A DNA stretch of 64,000 nt from Paenibacillus amylolyticus (lineage in GTDB: Bacteria > Bacillota > Bacilli > Paenibacillales > Paenibacillaceae), in NCBI RefSeq assembly GCF_003719335.1, contig NZ_RIAS01000002.1, positions 186,001 through 250,000 of the forward strand. Reading direction: 5' to 3'. The position numbers and the translations under genes are program-made. How positions within the stretch are numbered: position 1 is the first letter of the stretch; the number at the start of each line of letters is the position of its first letter. The notes beneath the pieces were generated by a model. It was not told the origin of the DNA. It did no database searches and saw only the letters and a list, made by a program, of their open reading frames with translations. Below, piece after piece: positions 8,953-16,154 of the stretch.

Positions 8953-8992
8953 AAAAGGGCGAAACCGGATAAACCCGGCTCCGTCCTTTTTC
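8953..8992. terminator. Terminator between converging genes
   Basis: AAAAGGGCGAAACCGG pairs with CCGGCTCCGTCCTTTTT (some wobble and mismatch). The T-run serves the plus strand and the A-run would serve the gene arriving from the right. Confidence 0.65.
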
Positions 8993-9047
8993 ATGTACTC
9001 GTTAATTCATGCACTGGTTAATCTCTCATGTTCTCACAACCCGAACT

Positions 9048-10844
9048 TTAGTTGGTCACCTTCCAGTTATGCACTTCCCCAACTTGTAACGGCTGGTGCC
9101 TGCGAATGAAATCTTCCACGAGTGCAGCCATATCCGTGGCGCCTTCGTGCAGTACCTTTTTGCCCGGATACATCGCATAATCTCCACCGCCTGCCGCGCG
9201 ATAACTGTTCATCACCACGGAGTACTTCTCATCCATCCCCAGCGGCTTTCCTTCACGTTCCAACTTTACGACACGGTTGCCTACAGGCTGTGAGATGTTC
9301 AGTTCATATTCAATGCCCGCCCACATGTCGTAGTTGTAGTGTTGAGGTTTGGGCTGCATATACGCCGGATTAACGACTACTTTGCCGGAGGTGTCCAGTT
9401 CGAAATAACGTGCCGTCTGCTCCAAAGCTTCCCGAATATCCCTTCCGCTCAGTTCGAGAACAGTCAGGGTGTTGGGATAAATGAAGTTGGACAACACATC
9501 ACGCACCGTAATCTGGTTGCCGAACCCGCGGGCTTCTTCACTAAGCATAGCGGTATTGGAAAGCTGTGCCCCTGTCGCTTCAATCTGAACCTGATGTACA
9601 AAATCAATAAAAGGATGTGCCTGCAGCCGCAGCTGTGTCGCACTGGAGATCGATAGATCACCGTCTCCGGCGACTTCGCCAATCGGCTGATCCAGCCAGG
9701 TTTGTGCCGAAGCCTCCAGTTCATCCGTCAGCTTCATTACAACAGGATCCGGCTTGAGATCAGGGTAATCTTCGAGCAACAGCAACTTCGCTTTCTTCTC
9801 CGTTACCAGCCACTTGCCCGTGTCCGGCGATTGCTGAAGTTGCACAGACACATGACCTAATCCACTGCCATTAAACCCTGGCTGAATCACGGTTACCCCA
9901 TGAATTTCGTCAGTCAACTGGCGATGCTGATGCCCCGTGAGCAGTACGTCGATGCCTTCAATCTCTCGGCAGATTTCGTACGCCTGATTTTCTCCAGTTA
10001 AGCGCTCCGTAGCTTCTCCCGTCTCCGGATCACATTCAAATCCCCCATGATAACTGACCACCAGTACGTCGGGTTGCTCATATTTCCGTATATACTTCAC
10101 CCACGTACGAATAGTATCCAGCGCATCCAGGAAATGCAGCCCTTCAATATTTTTCGGATGCTCCCAGTTGGGTATGTAATGGGTGGTTGCGCCGAGAAGG
10201 GCGATTTTTACACCGGAAGAGAGCGTTTTGACCAGATAAGGTTCGCCAAAAGCCGGAATACCTGCTCCGTCAGGAGCAAGCGGCAGTCCTGCAACGGGTT
10301 GCTTGTCATCTAAACGCTCACTGACAGCCTCATTTGAATTTTCGCTGGAATCTACTTGATACGTATGAACAACAATCGATTCATCCTGATAGGTCATATA
10401 AGCTGGCTGGTCGCCATGAAGCTCTTGATGTGCAAGTTCTGACGATTGCTTCTCTCTTTTCATCACAATATTGGCAGACAGCCAAGGAAAAGAGGAGCCT
10501 TGCACAGCGCCACGTAACAACTCCTGACCATAATTAAACTCATGATTACCCATCACCGCCGCATCGTATCCAAGCTCACTCAAGACGTGAATAAAAGGAT
10601 GAGTTTGCTCTTTGGAGCCATGAGAAGCCGCATAAGAAGCGAGAGGAGAGCCTTGCAGCAAGTCTCCGTTATCCACCAGCAGTAATTCAGGTGAACGTTC
10701 ACGTTCCTGCCGAATTAGAGAAGCCAGCAAGGCAAGGCCGGAATGACGATAAGCGTTGGTATTGTAATGGATCGGGCGAATTGCCCCGTGAAGGTCACTC
10801 GTGAACAGGATATCGAAGTTTGTCGTAGGGGGAATGCGTGTCAT
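9048..10844 (-). CDS. Bifunctional metallophosphatase / 5'-nucleotidase-type enzyme
   Basis: 598 residues. The N-terminal calcineurin-like metallophosphoesterase domain shows the dinuclear metal motifs in order: SDLHG near residue 17, NGDLLQGS near 60, GNHEFNYG near 98, SYHGGF near 255 and TGHQHRQ near 295. The C-terminal half fits the 5'-nucleotidase C domain. The family hydrolyses nucleoside monophosphates, 2',3'-cyclic nucleotides or related phosphate esters. No signal peptide is visible from the chosen start (GAGGAG 8 bases before ATG 10844), so it may act in the cytosol, unlike UshA or CpdB. The frame is open to 10922 but without a better start. The divergent phnDCEE-type operon suggests a shared phosphate-scavenging role. 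Confidence 0.82.
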   Translation of the reverse strand: MTRIPPTTNFDILFTSDLHGAIRPIHYNTNAYRHSGLALLASLIRQERERSPELLLVDNGDLLQGSPLASYAASHGSKEQTHPFIHVLSELGYDAAVMGNHEFNYGQELLRGAVQGSSFPWLSANIVMKREKQSSELAHQELHGDQPAYMTYQDESIVVHTYQVDSSENSNEAVSERLDDKQPVAGLPLAPDGAGIPAFGEPYLVKTLSSGVKIALLGATTHYIPNWEHPKNIEGLHFLDALDTIRTWVKYIRKYEQPDVLVVSYHGGFECDPETGEATERLTGENQAYEICREIEGIDVLLTGHQHRQLTDEIHGVTVIQPGFNGSGLGHVSVQLQQSPDTGKWLVTEKKAKLLLLEDYPDLKPDPVVMKLTDELEASAQTWLDQPIGEVAGDGDLSISSATQLRLQAHPFIDFVHQVQIEATGAQLSNTAMLSEEARGFGNQITVRDVLSNFIYPNTLTVLELSGRDIREALEQTARYFELDTSGKVVVNPAYMQPKPQHYNYDMWAGIEYELNISQPVGNRVVKLEREGKPLGMDEKYSVVMNSYRAAGGGDYAMYPGKKVLHEGATDMAALVEDFIRRHQPLQVGEVHNWKVTN

Positions 10845-11023
10845 TTTACAATCTCCTCTAATATATAAGTTTAGATATATGGCATAAACCGTAGAACGGA
10901 GCAAAAGAAATCGTCTTAACAACAGGCGATAAGCCGTAATCCAAGCGTATTTCCTCCGAAATCATCCACCATAATGAGCCTATTTTAACAGAAGAATGTC
11001 ACGCTGACAGCCTGCCAGGAAAC

Positions 11024-11062
11024 TTTACAAAACTCCAAATTTCGTTTCACATCACGTAAATA
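11024..11062 (+). promoter_or_regulatory. Candidate PhoP (Pho box) site upstream of phnD
   Basis: TTTACA at 11024, CCAAAT at 11035, TTCACA at 11046 and TAAATA at 11057 occur at an exact 11-base period. PhoP of B. subtilis binds TT(A/C)ACA-like repeats spaced about 11 bases apart. Copies one and three match well, four partly and two poorly. The target genes (phosphonate-type importer and a divergent nucleotidase) make Pho control reasonable, but it is unproven. Confidence 0.35.
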
Positions 11063-11120
11063 TTCGCCAATTATAGTAGACAAGTACTGAAAAATAGAAA
11101 AACTTTTGGAGGGTGTTCGA

Positions 11121-12107
11121 TTGAAGAAGTCTGCTTTATTTTTACCATTGTTGATTTTGGTTCTGTTCCTGAGTGCGTGTGGGTCTAACGCTACATCCAA
11201 TTCGTCAAACGGCGCTGAAGCCAATTCAAGCGCGTCCGGCACATCAACCGACACAGCAGAGAAAGACAAAACCGCTGAAGGTTATGTACCTACGGAACTG
11301 ACAGTGCAATTCGTTCCTTCCCAGAATGCAGACACCCTTGAAGCAAAAGCAAAACCGCTGGAAAAACTGCTTGGCGACAAGCTTGGTATCCCGGTAAAAG
11401 TCAGCGTATCCACGGACTACAACACGATTATTGAAGCGATGGCTTCCAAAAAAGTAGATGTAGGTTTCCTGCCTCCGACAGCTTATGTACTTGCGAAAGA
11501 AAAAGGAGCAGCACAAGTCATTTTGCAAGCTCAACGTTTCGGTGTGAATGATGAGACTGGCGCTCCGACAGAGCAACTGGCAGATTCGTATAAATCCATG
11601 ATTATTGTGAAAAAAGACTCCCCGATCCAATCGGTTGAGGATCTGAAAGGGAAGAAAATCGCTTACCAGAACGTAACGTCTTCCGCTGGTTATGTATGGC
11701 CGGCAGCCTTGTTGCTGGATCGCGGTATTGATCCGCTCAAGGATGTACAGCCTGTAACCGTTAAAGGTCATGACCAAGCTGTTCTTGCCGTGTTGAACGG
11801 TGACGTAGATGCAGCAGCTATTTTCCAGGATGCCCGTAACACGGTTTCCAAAGACTACCCGAATGTCTTCAAAGACACACGTGTACTTGCTTTCACTGAG
11901 CCTATTCCCAACGATACGATCGCCGTTCGTACCGACATGAACGCAGATTGGACAGCGAAGATCAAACAAGCCTTCATCGATATCGGTAAAGATACAGAAG
12001 GCCACAAGATCATCAAAGAAATCTACACGCACGAAGGTTATGTGGAGTCCGATGACAGCAAGTTTGATATCGTGCGCCAGTATAACGAGAAAGTGAAAAC
12101 CGAGTAG
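11121..12107 (+). CDS. phnD: Phosphate/phosphite/phosphonate ABC transporter substrate-binding lipoprotein
   Basis: 328 residues. A signal peptide ends in the lipobox LSACGS, then a Ser/Thr/Ala-rich linker (about 25-60) leads into the binding domain. The motifs LTVQFVPSQNADTLEAKAKP, VDVGFLPPTAYVLA and the GKKIAYQN region are typical of PhnD/PtxB-type receptors. TTG at 11121 is preceded 7 bases upstream by GGAGGG. It heads a four-gene operon (binding protein, ATPase, two permeases). The ligand could be a phosphonate, phosphite or another phosphorus compound; no phosphonate-degrading enzymes are in the window, so the substrate is open. Confidence 0.87.
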   Translation: MKKSALFLPLLILVLFLSACGSNATSNSSNGAEANSSASGTSTDTAEKDKTAEGYVPTELTVQFVPSQNADTLEAKAKPLEKLLGDKLGIPVKVSVSTDYNTIIEAMASKKVDVGFLPPTAYVLAKEKGAAQVILQAQRFGVNDETGAPTEQLADSYKSMIIVKKDSPIQSVEDLKGKKIAYQNVTSSAGYVWPAALLLDRGIDPLKDVQPVTVKGHDQAVLAVLNGDVDAAAIFQDARNTVSKDYPNVFKDTRVLAFTEPIPNDTIAVRTDMNADWTAKIKQAFIDIGKDTEGHKIIKEIYTHEGYVESDDSKFDIVRQYNEKVKTE

Positions 12108-12148
12108 TTTTCCGATCCAACAAGCCATTCGTGACTTTGCACAGTGAA

Positions 12149-12185
12149 CAGGCCAGTTCAGCGTAATTGACGCTGTTCTGGCTTG
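12149..12185 (+). other. Intercistronic hairpin between phnD and phnC
   Basis: CAGGCCAGTTCAGCGT pairs with ACGCTGTTCTGGCTTG around AATTG, a 16-bp stem with a 2-bp internal mismatch and no T-run. Such hairpins after binding-protein genes usually protect the upstream mRNA or partly stop transcription, so that the receptor is made in excess over the membrane parts. Confidence 0.6.
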
Positions 12186-12258
12186 TGCCGTTATTATAAG
12201 TTCTACTAGGAACAACGGAAACGATATAAATATTATGGATGAAAGAAGGATTAACGCG

Positions 12259-13056
12259 ATGATTGAGCTTCACAACGTGACCAAAACGTATGCGAACGGC
12301 ACGAAAGGCCTCAATAACATAAATTTGAAATTTAAGCAGGGAGAATTCATCGCGGTGGTCGGATTGTCTGGTGCAGGCAAATCCACATTGCTGCGGTCAA
12401 TCAACCGGCTGCATGATATTAGTGAAGGTGAAATTCTGATTAACGGTAGCTCCATCACGAAGGCACAAGGCAAACGCCTGCGTCTGATCCGCCGGGATAT
12501 CGGCATGATTTTCCAGAGCTTCAATCTGGTAAAACGATCTAGCGTGTTACGCAATGTACTAGCTGGTCGGGTGGGATACCATTCCACACTTCGTACCATT
12601 TTGGGTCGTTTTCCAAAAGAAGATGTCGAACTGGCCTTTGATGCACTGGATCGGGTGAATATCTCGGAGAAGGCTTACTCTCGTGCAGATCAGTTGTCTG
12701 GTGGACAGCAACAGCGTGTGGCGATTGCCCGTGTACTCGCTCAGGAAGCTAAAATTATTTTGGCCGATGAACCGGTGGCCTCACTTGATCCGCTGACGAC
12801 GAAACAGGTCATGGATGACCTTAAACGGATCAATCAGGATCTCGGCATTACAACGATTGTTAATCTGCACTTTATTGATCTGGCGAGAGAGTATGCGACA
12901 CGTATTGTTGGTTTGCGGGCAGGAGAGGTTGTATTTGACGGTCCGGTGGAAGAGGCGACGGATGAGCGTTTTGCTGAAATCTACGGCAGACCGATTCTGG
13001 CGGATGAATTGCTGGACAAGCAGGCTGTGCAGGAGCAGGGAGAAGTGCTGGTATGA
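12259..13056 (+). CDS. phnC: Phosphonate-type ABC transporter ATPase
   Basis: 265 residues with Walker [10 protein letters not shown], signature LSGGQQQRV, Walker B IILADEP and the H-loop region VNLHFIDLA, all typical of PhnC. It energises uptake through the two permeases encoded next. An in-frame ATG at 12235 exists, but AGAAGGA lies 8 bases before the ATG at 12259. Its last codons overlap the first permease start by 4 bases, indicating translational coupling. Confidence 0.9.
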   Translation: MIELHNVTKTYANGTKGLNNINLKFKQGEFIAVVGLSGAGKSTLLRSINRLHDISEGEILINGSSITKAQGKRLRLIRRDIGMIFQSFNLVKRSSVLRNVLAGRVGYHSTLRTILGRFPKEDVELAFDALDRVNISEKAYSRADQLSGGQQQRVAIARVLAQEAKIILADEPVASLDPLTTKQVMDDLKRINQDLGITTIVNLHFIDLAREYATRIVGLRAGEVVFDGPVEEATDERFAEIYGRPILADELLDKQAVQEQGEVLV

Positions 13057-13910
13057 AGGGACAAACCAACGTTTCACTTGAACATGAAGGGCGTGCAGGC
13101 GCAGGCAAGGAACCTGGCTCCAGCCCGAAGCAGATTGTCAATCGCCCCAAACCACCGGGGAAGACCAAACATCTGCTGACGTTAGTCATCATTGTGCTGC
13201 TCTTGTGGGCGAGTGCCAAGCAGACGGATGCGAGCTTTGCAGAACTGTTCACCGGTGGCCCGGAGATGTGGAAGCTGCTGAAGGAGATGTTCCCGCCGCG
13301 ATGGAGTTATTTTGACAATATCGTACAGGGCATGTTGGAGACGATCCGTATGGCTTTGATCGGAACAACGATTGGTGCTATTCTTGCCATTCCGATCTCC
13401 ATCATCTGTGCGGGGAATCTAATGCCAAGCCGCTGGATCTATTATCCGGCACGTTTTCTATTAAATCTGATTCGAACCGTTCCGGACTTGTTACTTGCTG
13501 CGTTGTTCGTTGCTGTATTTGGTCTGGGGCCGGTTCCGGGTATTCTCGCACTGGCTGTATTCTCGGTAGGTCTGATTGCCAAGCTCACCTATGAAACGCT
13601 GGAGACGATTGACAAAGGGCCGCTTGAAGCGATGACCGCTGTGGGCATGAACCGTATTCAGCTTATTGTCTATGGTGTCGTCCCACAACTGGCAGCCCAG
13701 TTCACGTCTTATGTACTGTATGCCTTCGAAATTAACGTACGTGCCGCCGCCATCCTTGGACTCGTTGGAGCGGGTGGTATCGGACTTTATTACGAAGCGA
13801 CACTTGGATTCCTGGAGTATGACAAGACCAATACCATTATTATTTTCACACTGGCCATCGTTCTGATGATCGACTATGTGAGCACTAAGCTGCGGGAGAA
13901 ATTGTTATGA
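13053..13910 (+). CDS. phnE: Phosphonate-type ABC transporter permease (first)
   Basis: 285 residues with a cytosolic N-terminal extension of about 45 residues and then six hydrophobic segments. The sequence [22 protein letters not shown] is the EAA loop that contacts the ATPase, and [10 protein letters not shown] and VGAGGIG are hallmarks of PhnE. The start ATG overlaps the phnC stop (ATGA). It pairs with the following permease to form a heterodimeric channel. Confidence 0.88.
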   Translation: MKGQTNVSLEHEGRAGAGKEPGSSPKQIVNRPKPPGKTKHLLTLVIIVLLLWASAKQTDASFAELFTGGPEMWKLLKEMFPPRWSYFDNIVQGMLETIRMALIGTTIGAILAIPISIICAGNLMPSRWIYYPARFLLNLIRTVPDLLLAALFVAVFGLGPVPGILALAVFSVGLIAKLTYETLETIDKGPLEAMTAVGMNRIQLIVYGVVPQLAAQFTSYVLYAFEINVRAAAILGLVGAGGIGLYYEATLGFLEYDKTNTIIIFTLAIVLMIDYVSTKLREKLL

Positions 13911-14719
13911 TGAAAAATGAAGCGAGCCGTATTCGGCCAAGACCCAAACCACGGAAAAATCCGCTCCGCTGGCTTATCATTCTGCTGTTAATTCTGGTCT
14001 ATGCGTGGGCGCTGGCGGGCGTACCTTTTACCGGATTCAAGGAAACTGCCGGACAGATCATGAAAGCTATTATTGCGGGTATTTTTTCGCCCGACTGGAA
14101 TTTCGTATATTTGCCGGAAGGCGAGGATTTGCTGCGCGGACTGCTGGATACTCTGGCGATTTCTGTGTTAGGTACCGTGATCTCCGCTGTGCTCTGTATC
14201 CCGTTCGCTTTCTGGTCTGCACGGAATATGAGTGGACATCGGGCGATCTCGGGTGCGGGTAAAATGATGCTTAGTTTCATCCGTACGTTTCCTGAAATTA
14301 TTATGGCTTTGCTTTTTATCAAGGCTGTAGGTCCCGGATCATTTGCGGGGGTGTTAGCCCTTGGGCTTCACTCGATCGGGATGCTGGGTAAACTGTACGC
14401 GGATGAGGTTGAAAATATTGACTACGGCCCGTCCGAAGCGTTACTGGCTTCTGGAGCAACCCGACTGCAGCAACTCTGGTTTGCCATCTTGCCGCAGGTC
14501 ATCCCGGGATTCCTGAACTATACATTGTATCGATTTGAGATCAATGTTCGTTCTGCCACGATCCTTGGTGTGATCGGCGCAGGCGGTATCGGAACCCCTC
14601 TGATCTTTGCACTCAGTACACGCAACTGGCCACGTGTCGGCATTATCCTGCTCGGCATTATCGTGATGATCACGATCATTGACCTGATCTCGGGGTATAT
14701 TCGGAAGAAGCTGGTGTAG
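13907..14719 (+). CDS. phnE: Phosphonate-type ABC transporter permease (second)
   Basis: 270 residues, paralogous to the preceding gene: IRTFPEIIMALLF, an EAA loop around EALLASGATRLQQLWFAILP and IGAGGIGTPL. Its ATG overlaps the preceding stop by 4 bases. Two different PhnE subunits in one operon are common in Bacillota. The operon ends with a terminator 25 bases downstream. Confidence 0.88.
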   Translation: MMKNEASRIRPRPKPRKNPLRWLIILLLILVYAWALAGVPFTGFKETAGQIMKAIIAGIFSPDWNFVYLPEGEDLLRGLLDTLAISVLGTVISAVLCIPFAFWSARNMSGHRAISGAGKMMLSFIRTFPEIIMALLFIKAVGPGSFAGVLALGLHSIGMLGKLYADEVENIDYGPSEALLASGATRLQQLWFAILPQVIPGFLNYTLYRFEINVRSATILGVIGAGGIGTPLIFALSTRNWPRVGIILLGIIVMITIIDLISGYIRKKLV

Positions 14720-14743
14720 GTAACCGAATGAAGTGGTAGAGAG

Positions 14744-14791
14744 AAGGACTATCTTTTGCTGGATGATGCGGCAGTGGGTAGTCTTTTTTTT
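14744..14791 (+). terminator. Terminator of the phnDCEE operon
   Basis: AAGGACTATC pairs with GGTAGTCTTT and is followed by TTTTTTTT. Confidence 0.8.
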
Positions 14792-14951
14792 GATTTTAAA
14801 TCAACAGGCTCTAAATCTAGTGATAGGTTAGTAGTTGCCTGATTTTTTACTTGAAATAATTTGTAAAAATAGTTGTACAATTTGCTTAATTCTCTATTCA
14901 ATTATTTGTAAGTTATTCCGATTTTAATATGAGAAGGAGGTGAATTTCATT

Positions 14952-15173
14952 TTGAGAATTATTTTACCTATTATTGCATCGATATTGAGTATTGGAGGAG
15001 GATGGCTTTTTGGCTATTTAATAATGCTATTGATGCTATCTGGAGACGAAGGCCTCATTATCTTTGACGTTCCTCCAGCAAGTCATACTCTCTTGTATCT
15101 TGTGTTAACACTTCTTCCGTTTGTTGTGTTGGTGTATTTCCTTACGCAAAAAAGAAGAATATGTGTTCATTAA
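14952..15173 (+). CDS. Small membrane protein, probably frameshifted at its C-terminus
   Basis: 73 residues from TTG 14952, with AAGGAGGTGA 8 bases upstream; a GTG at 14940 lies within that site and is rejected. Two hydrophobic segments (about 3-26 and 41-62) are followed by TQKRRICVH and a stop. A six-A run at 15148-15153 sits just before. Removing one A would continue the frame as TQKEEYVFIKIIVYLFIASW and on to a stop at 15237, adding a third clean membrane helix. The present stop therefore looks like the result of a homopolymer insertion (mutation or sequencing error). Family not recognised. Confidence 0.55.
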   Translation: MRIILPIIASILSIGGGWLFGYLIMLLMLSGDEGLIIFDVPPASHTLLYLVLTLLPFVVLVYFLTQKRRICVH

Positions 15174-15436
15174 AATTATCGTGTATCTGTTTATTGCATC
15201 CTGGATACTTGGGTTTATGTGGTTCATTAATTCTTAGGAATTAGATATATTGGTAAAATTAGAATGTTGTCTGTGTTACAATTGTAGTAGTGGCGAGATG
15301 AATAGATAGTGTCGGTGTTGCCTGATGAATATGGACGCTGGACAAGTTGGAACGTACATAATGATGTTGGATATGTAGCTTGAAACGATACCTTATAACG
15401 TTAAAGTTGACCTTTTTGCAAGGAGGTAACTATTCT

Positions 15437-15697
15437 ATGGAAAAATTGTATTTGATATGGCTCGTGTTTATAGTGCTTATATTGCTGTACCGAATGATCT
15501 TTCAGAAGTTTAAAAAGCATAACCGGGAAAATATCGGACTCAGTGCGATTCTTATTATTTTTACGGGTAGCAGTTATTCGTTCACGCAGATGAATCTCAT
15601 TTTTGTCATTGGTATCTTGGCCTTTGCAGCTTATTGTGCGGTGTGGAACAGTATTCTTTTTGTAAGAAACGGTTATGAAAAACCAAGACTGAGATGA
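15437..15697 (+). CDS. Small membrane protein of unknown function
   Basis: 86 residues starting MEKLYLIWLV, with AAGGAGG 11 bases before ATG 15437; the frame is open to 15380 without a usable site. Two to three hydrophobic segments (about 3-20, 36-52 and 54-72) and a basic C-terminus are visible. I do not recognise the family. It follows another small membrane protein gene by 200 bases, and repeat copy A lies downstream. Confidence 0.55.
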   Translation: MEKLYLIWLVFIVLILLYRMIFQKFKKHNRENIGLSAILIIFTGSSYSFTQMNLIFVIGILAFAAYCAVWNSILFVRNGYEKPRLR

Positions 15698-15807
15698 GCT
15701 GATTTACGTTATGGGTAGAGGATAATGCAGAGGATATATGTACAAGTAGGTCAGCTAAGCCTCATAGATTGAGGAGGGAAAGGTACTTTTGAACCTAGCT
15801 TGAATCT

Positions 15808-16002
15808 CTAACGATCACCAGAAGCCTTATTTAGCTAAAAAAAGCCTTTTTGAAATTCTAACGATCCGTACAGACGTTATTTGTAGCAATTAGCCCGATT
15901 TATCCTTCAAAATGCTGAAAAATAGCAAAATAGCGTCGCTGGTGATCGTTAGAATTTTAAATGTGGAAAAAAGGGGCAAATAAGCTCTCTCAGGATCGTT
16001 AG
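15808..16002. repeat. 195-bp nested inverted repeat element, copy A
   Basis: CTAACGATC occurs at 15808 and 15858, and the inverted GATCGTTAG at 15944 and 15994, giving offsets of 50, 86 and 50 bases. Each head is followed inward by about 10 variable bases and then YTATTY. The same geometry is found at 29783, 46970 and 54531. It lies between a small membrane protein gene and the terminator of the secreted-protein gene, and has no coding capacity. Confidence 0.9.
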
Positions 16003-16068
16003 CGCTGAGGGAGTGGAGGGTTCGAGGGTTCAATTTTACGCCATGGATAATACCATACAAAAAAGACT

Positions 16069-16139
16069 ACGAAAAACCGAAACCACCGCTGCCTGTTTCC
16101 TGGCCGCCGGACTGGTTTCGGTTTTTCGTTATTGCTTTC
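16069..16139 (-). terminator. Terminator of the large secreted-protein gene
   Basis: ACGAAAAACCGAAACCA pairs perfectly with TGGTTTCGGTTTTTCGT around a 37-base loop. On the minus strand it is followed shortly by TTTTTT. Confidence 0.75.
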
Positions 16140-16154
16140 AAGCCTACTACTAGA

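Noticed and set aside
11244-12215. Long (323-codon) open frame antisense to phnD
   Set aside because: A clear phosphonate-type receptor with lipobox is encoded on the other strand; the antisense frame has no recognisable motif.
15148-15154. A-run as a programmed frameshift signal
   Set aside because: The reading phase requires a +1 shift, whereas A-AAA-AAG type sites give minus-1 shifts; a plain insertion is simpler.
15808-16002. 195-bp repeat as an ordinary transcription terminator pair
   Set aside because: There is no T-run after the stems, copies B and A lie beside separate true terminators, and the fixed four-module spacing is not expected of terminators.
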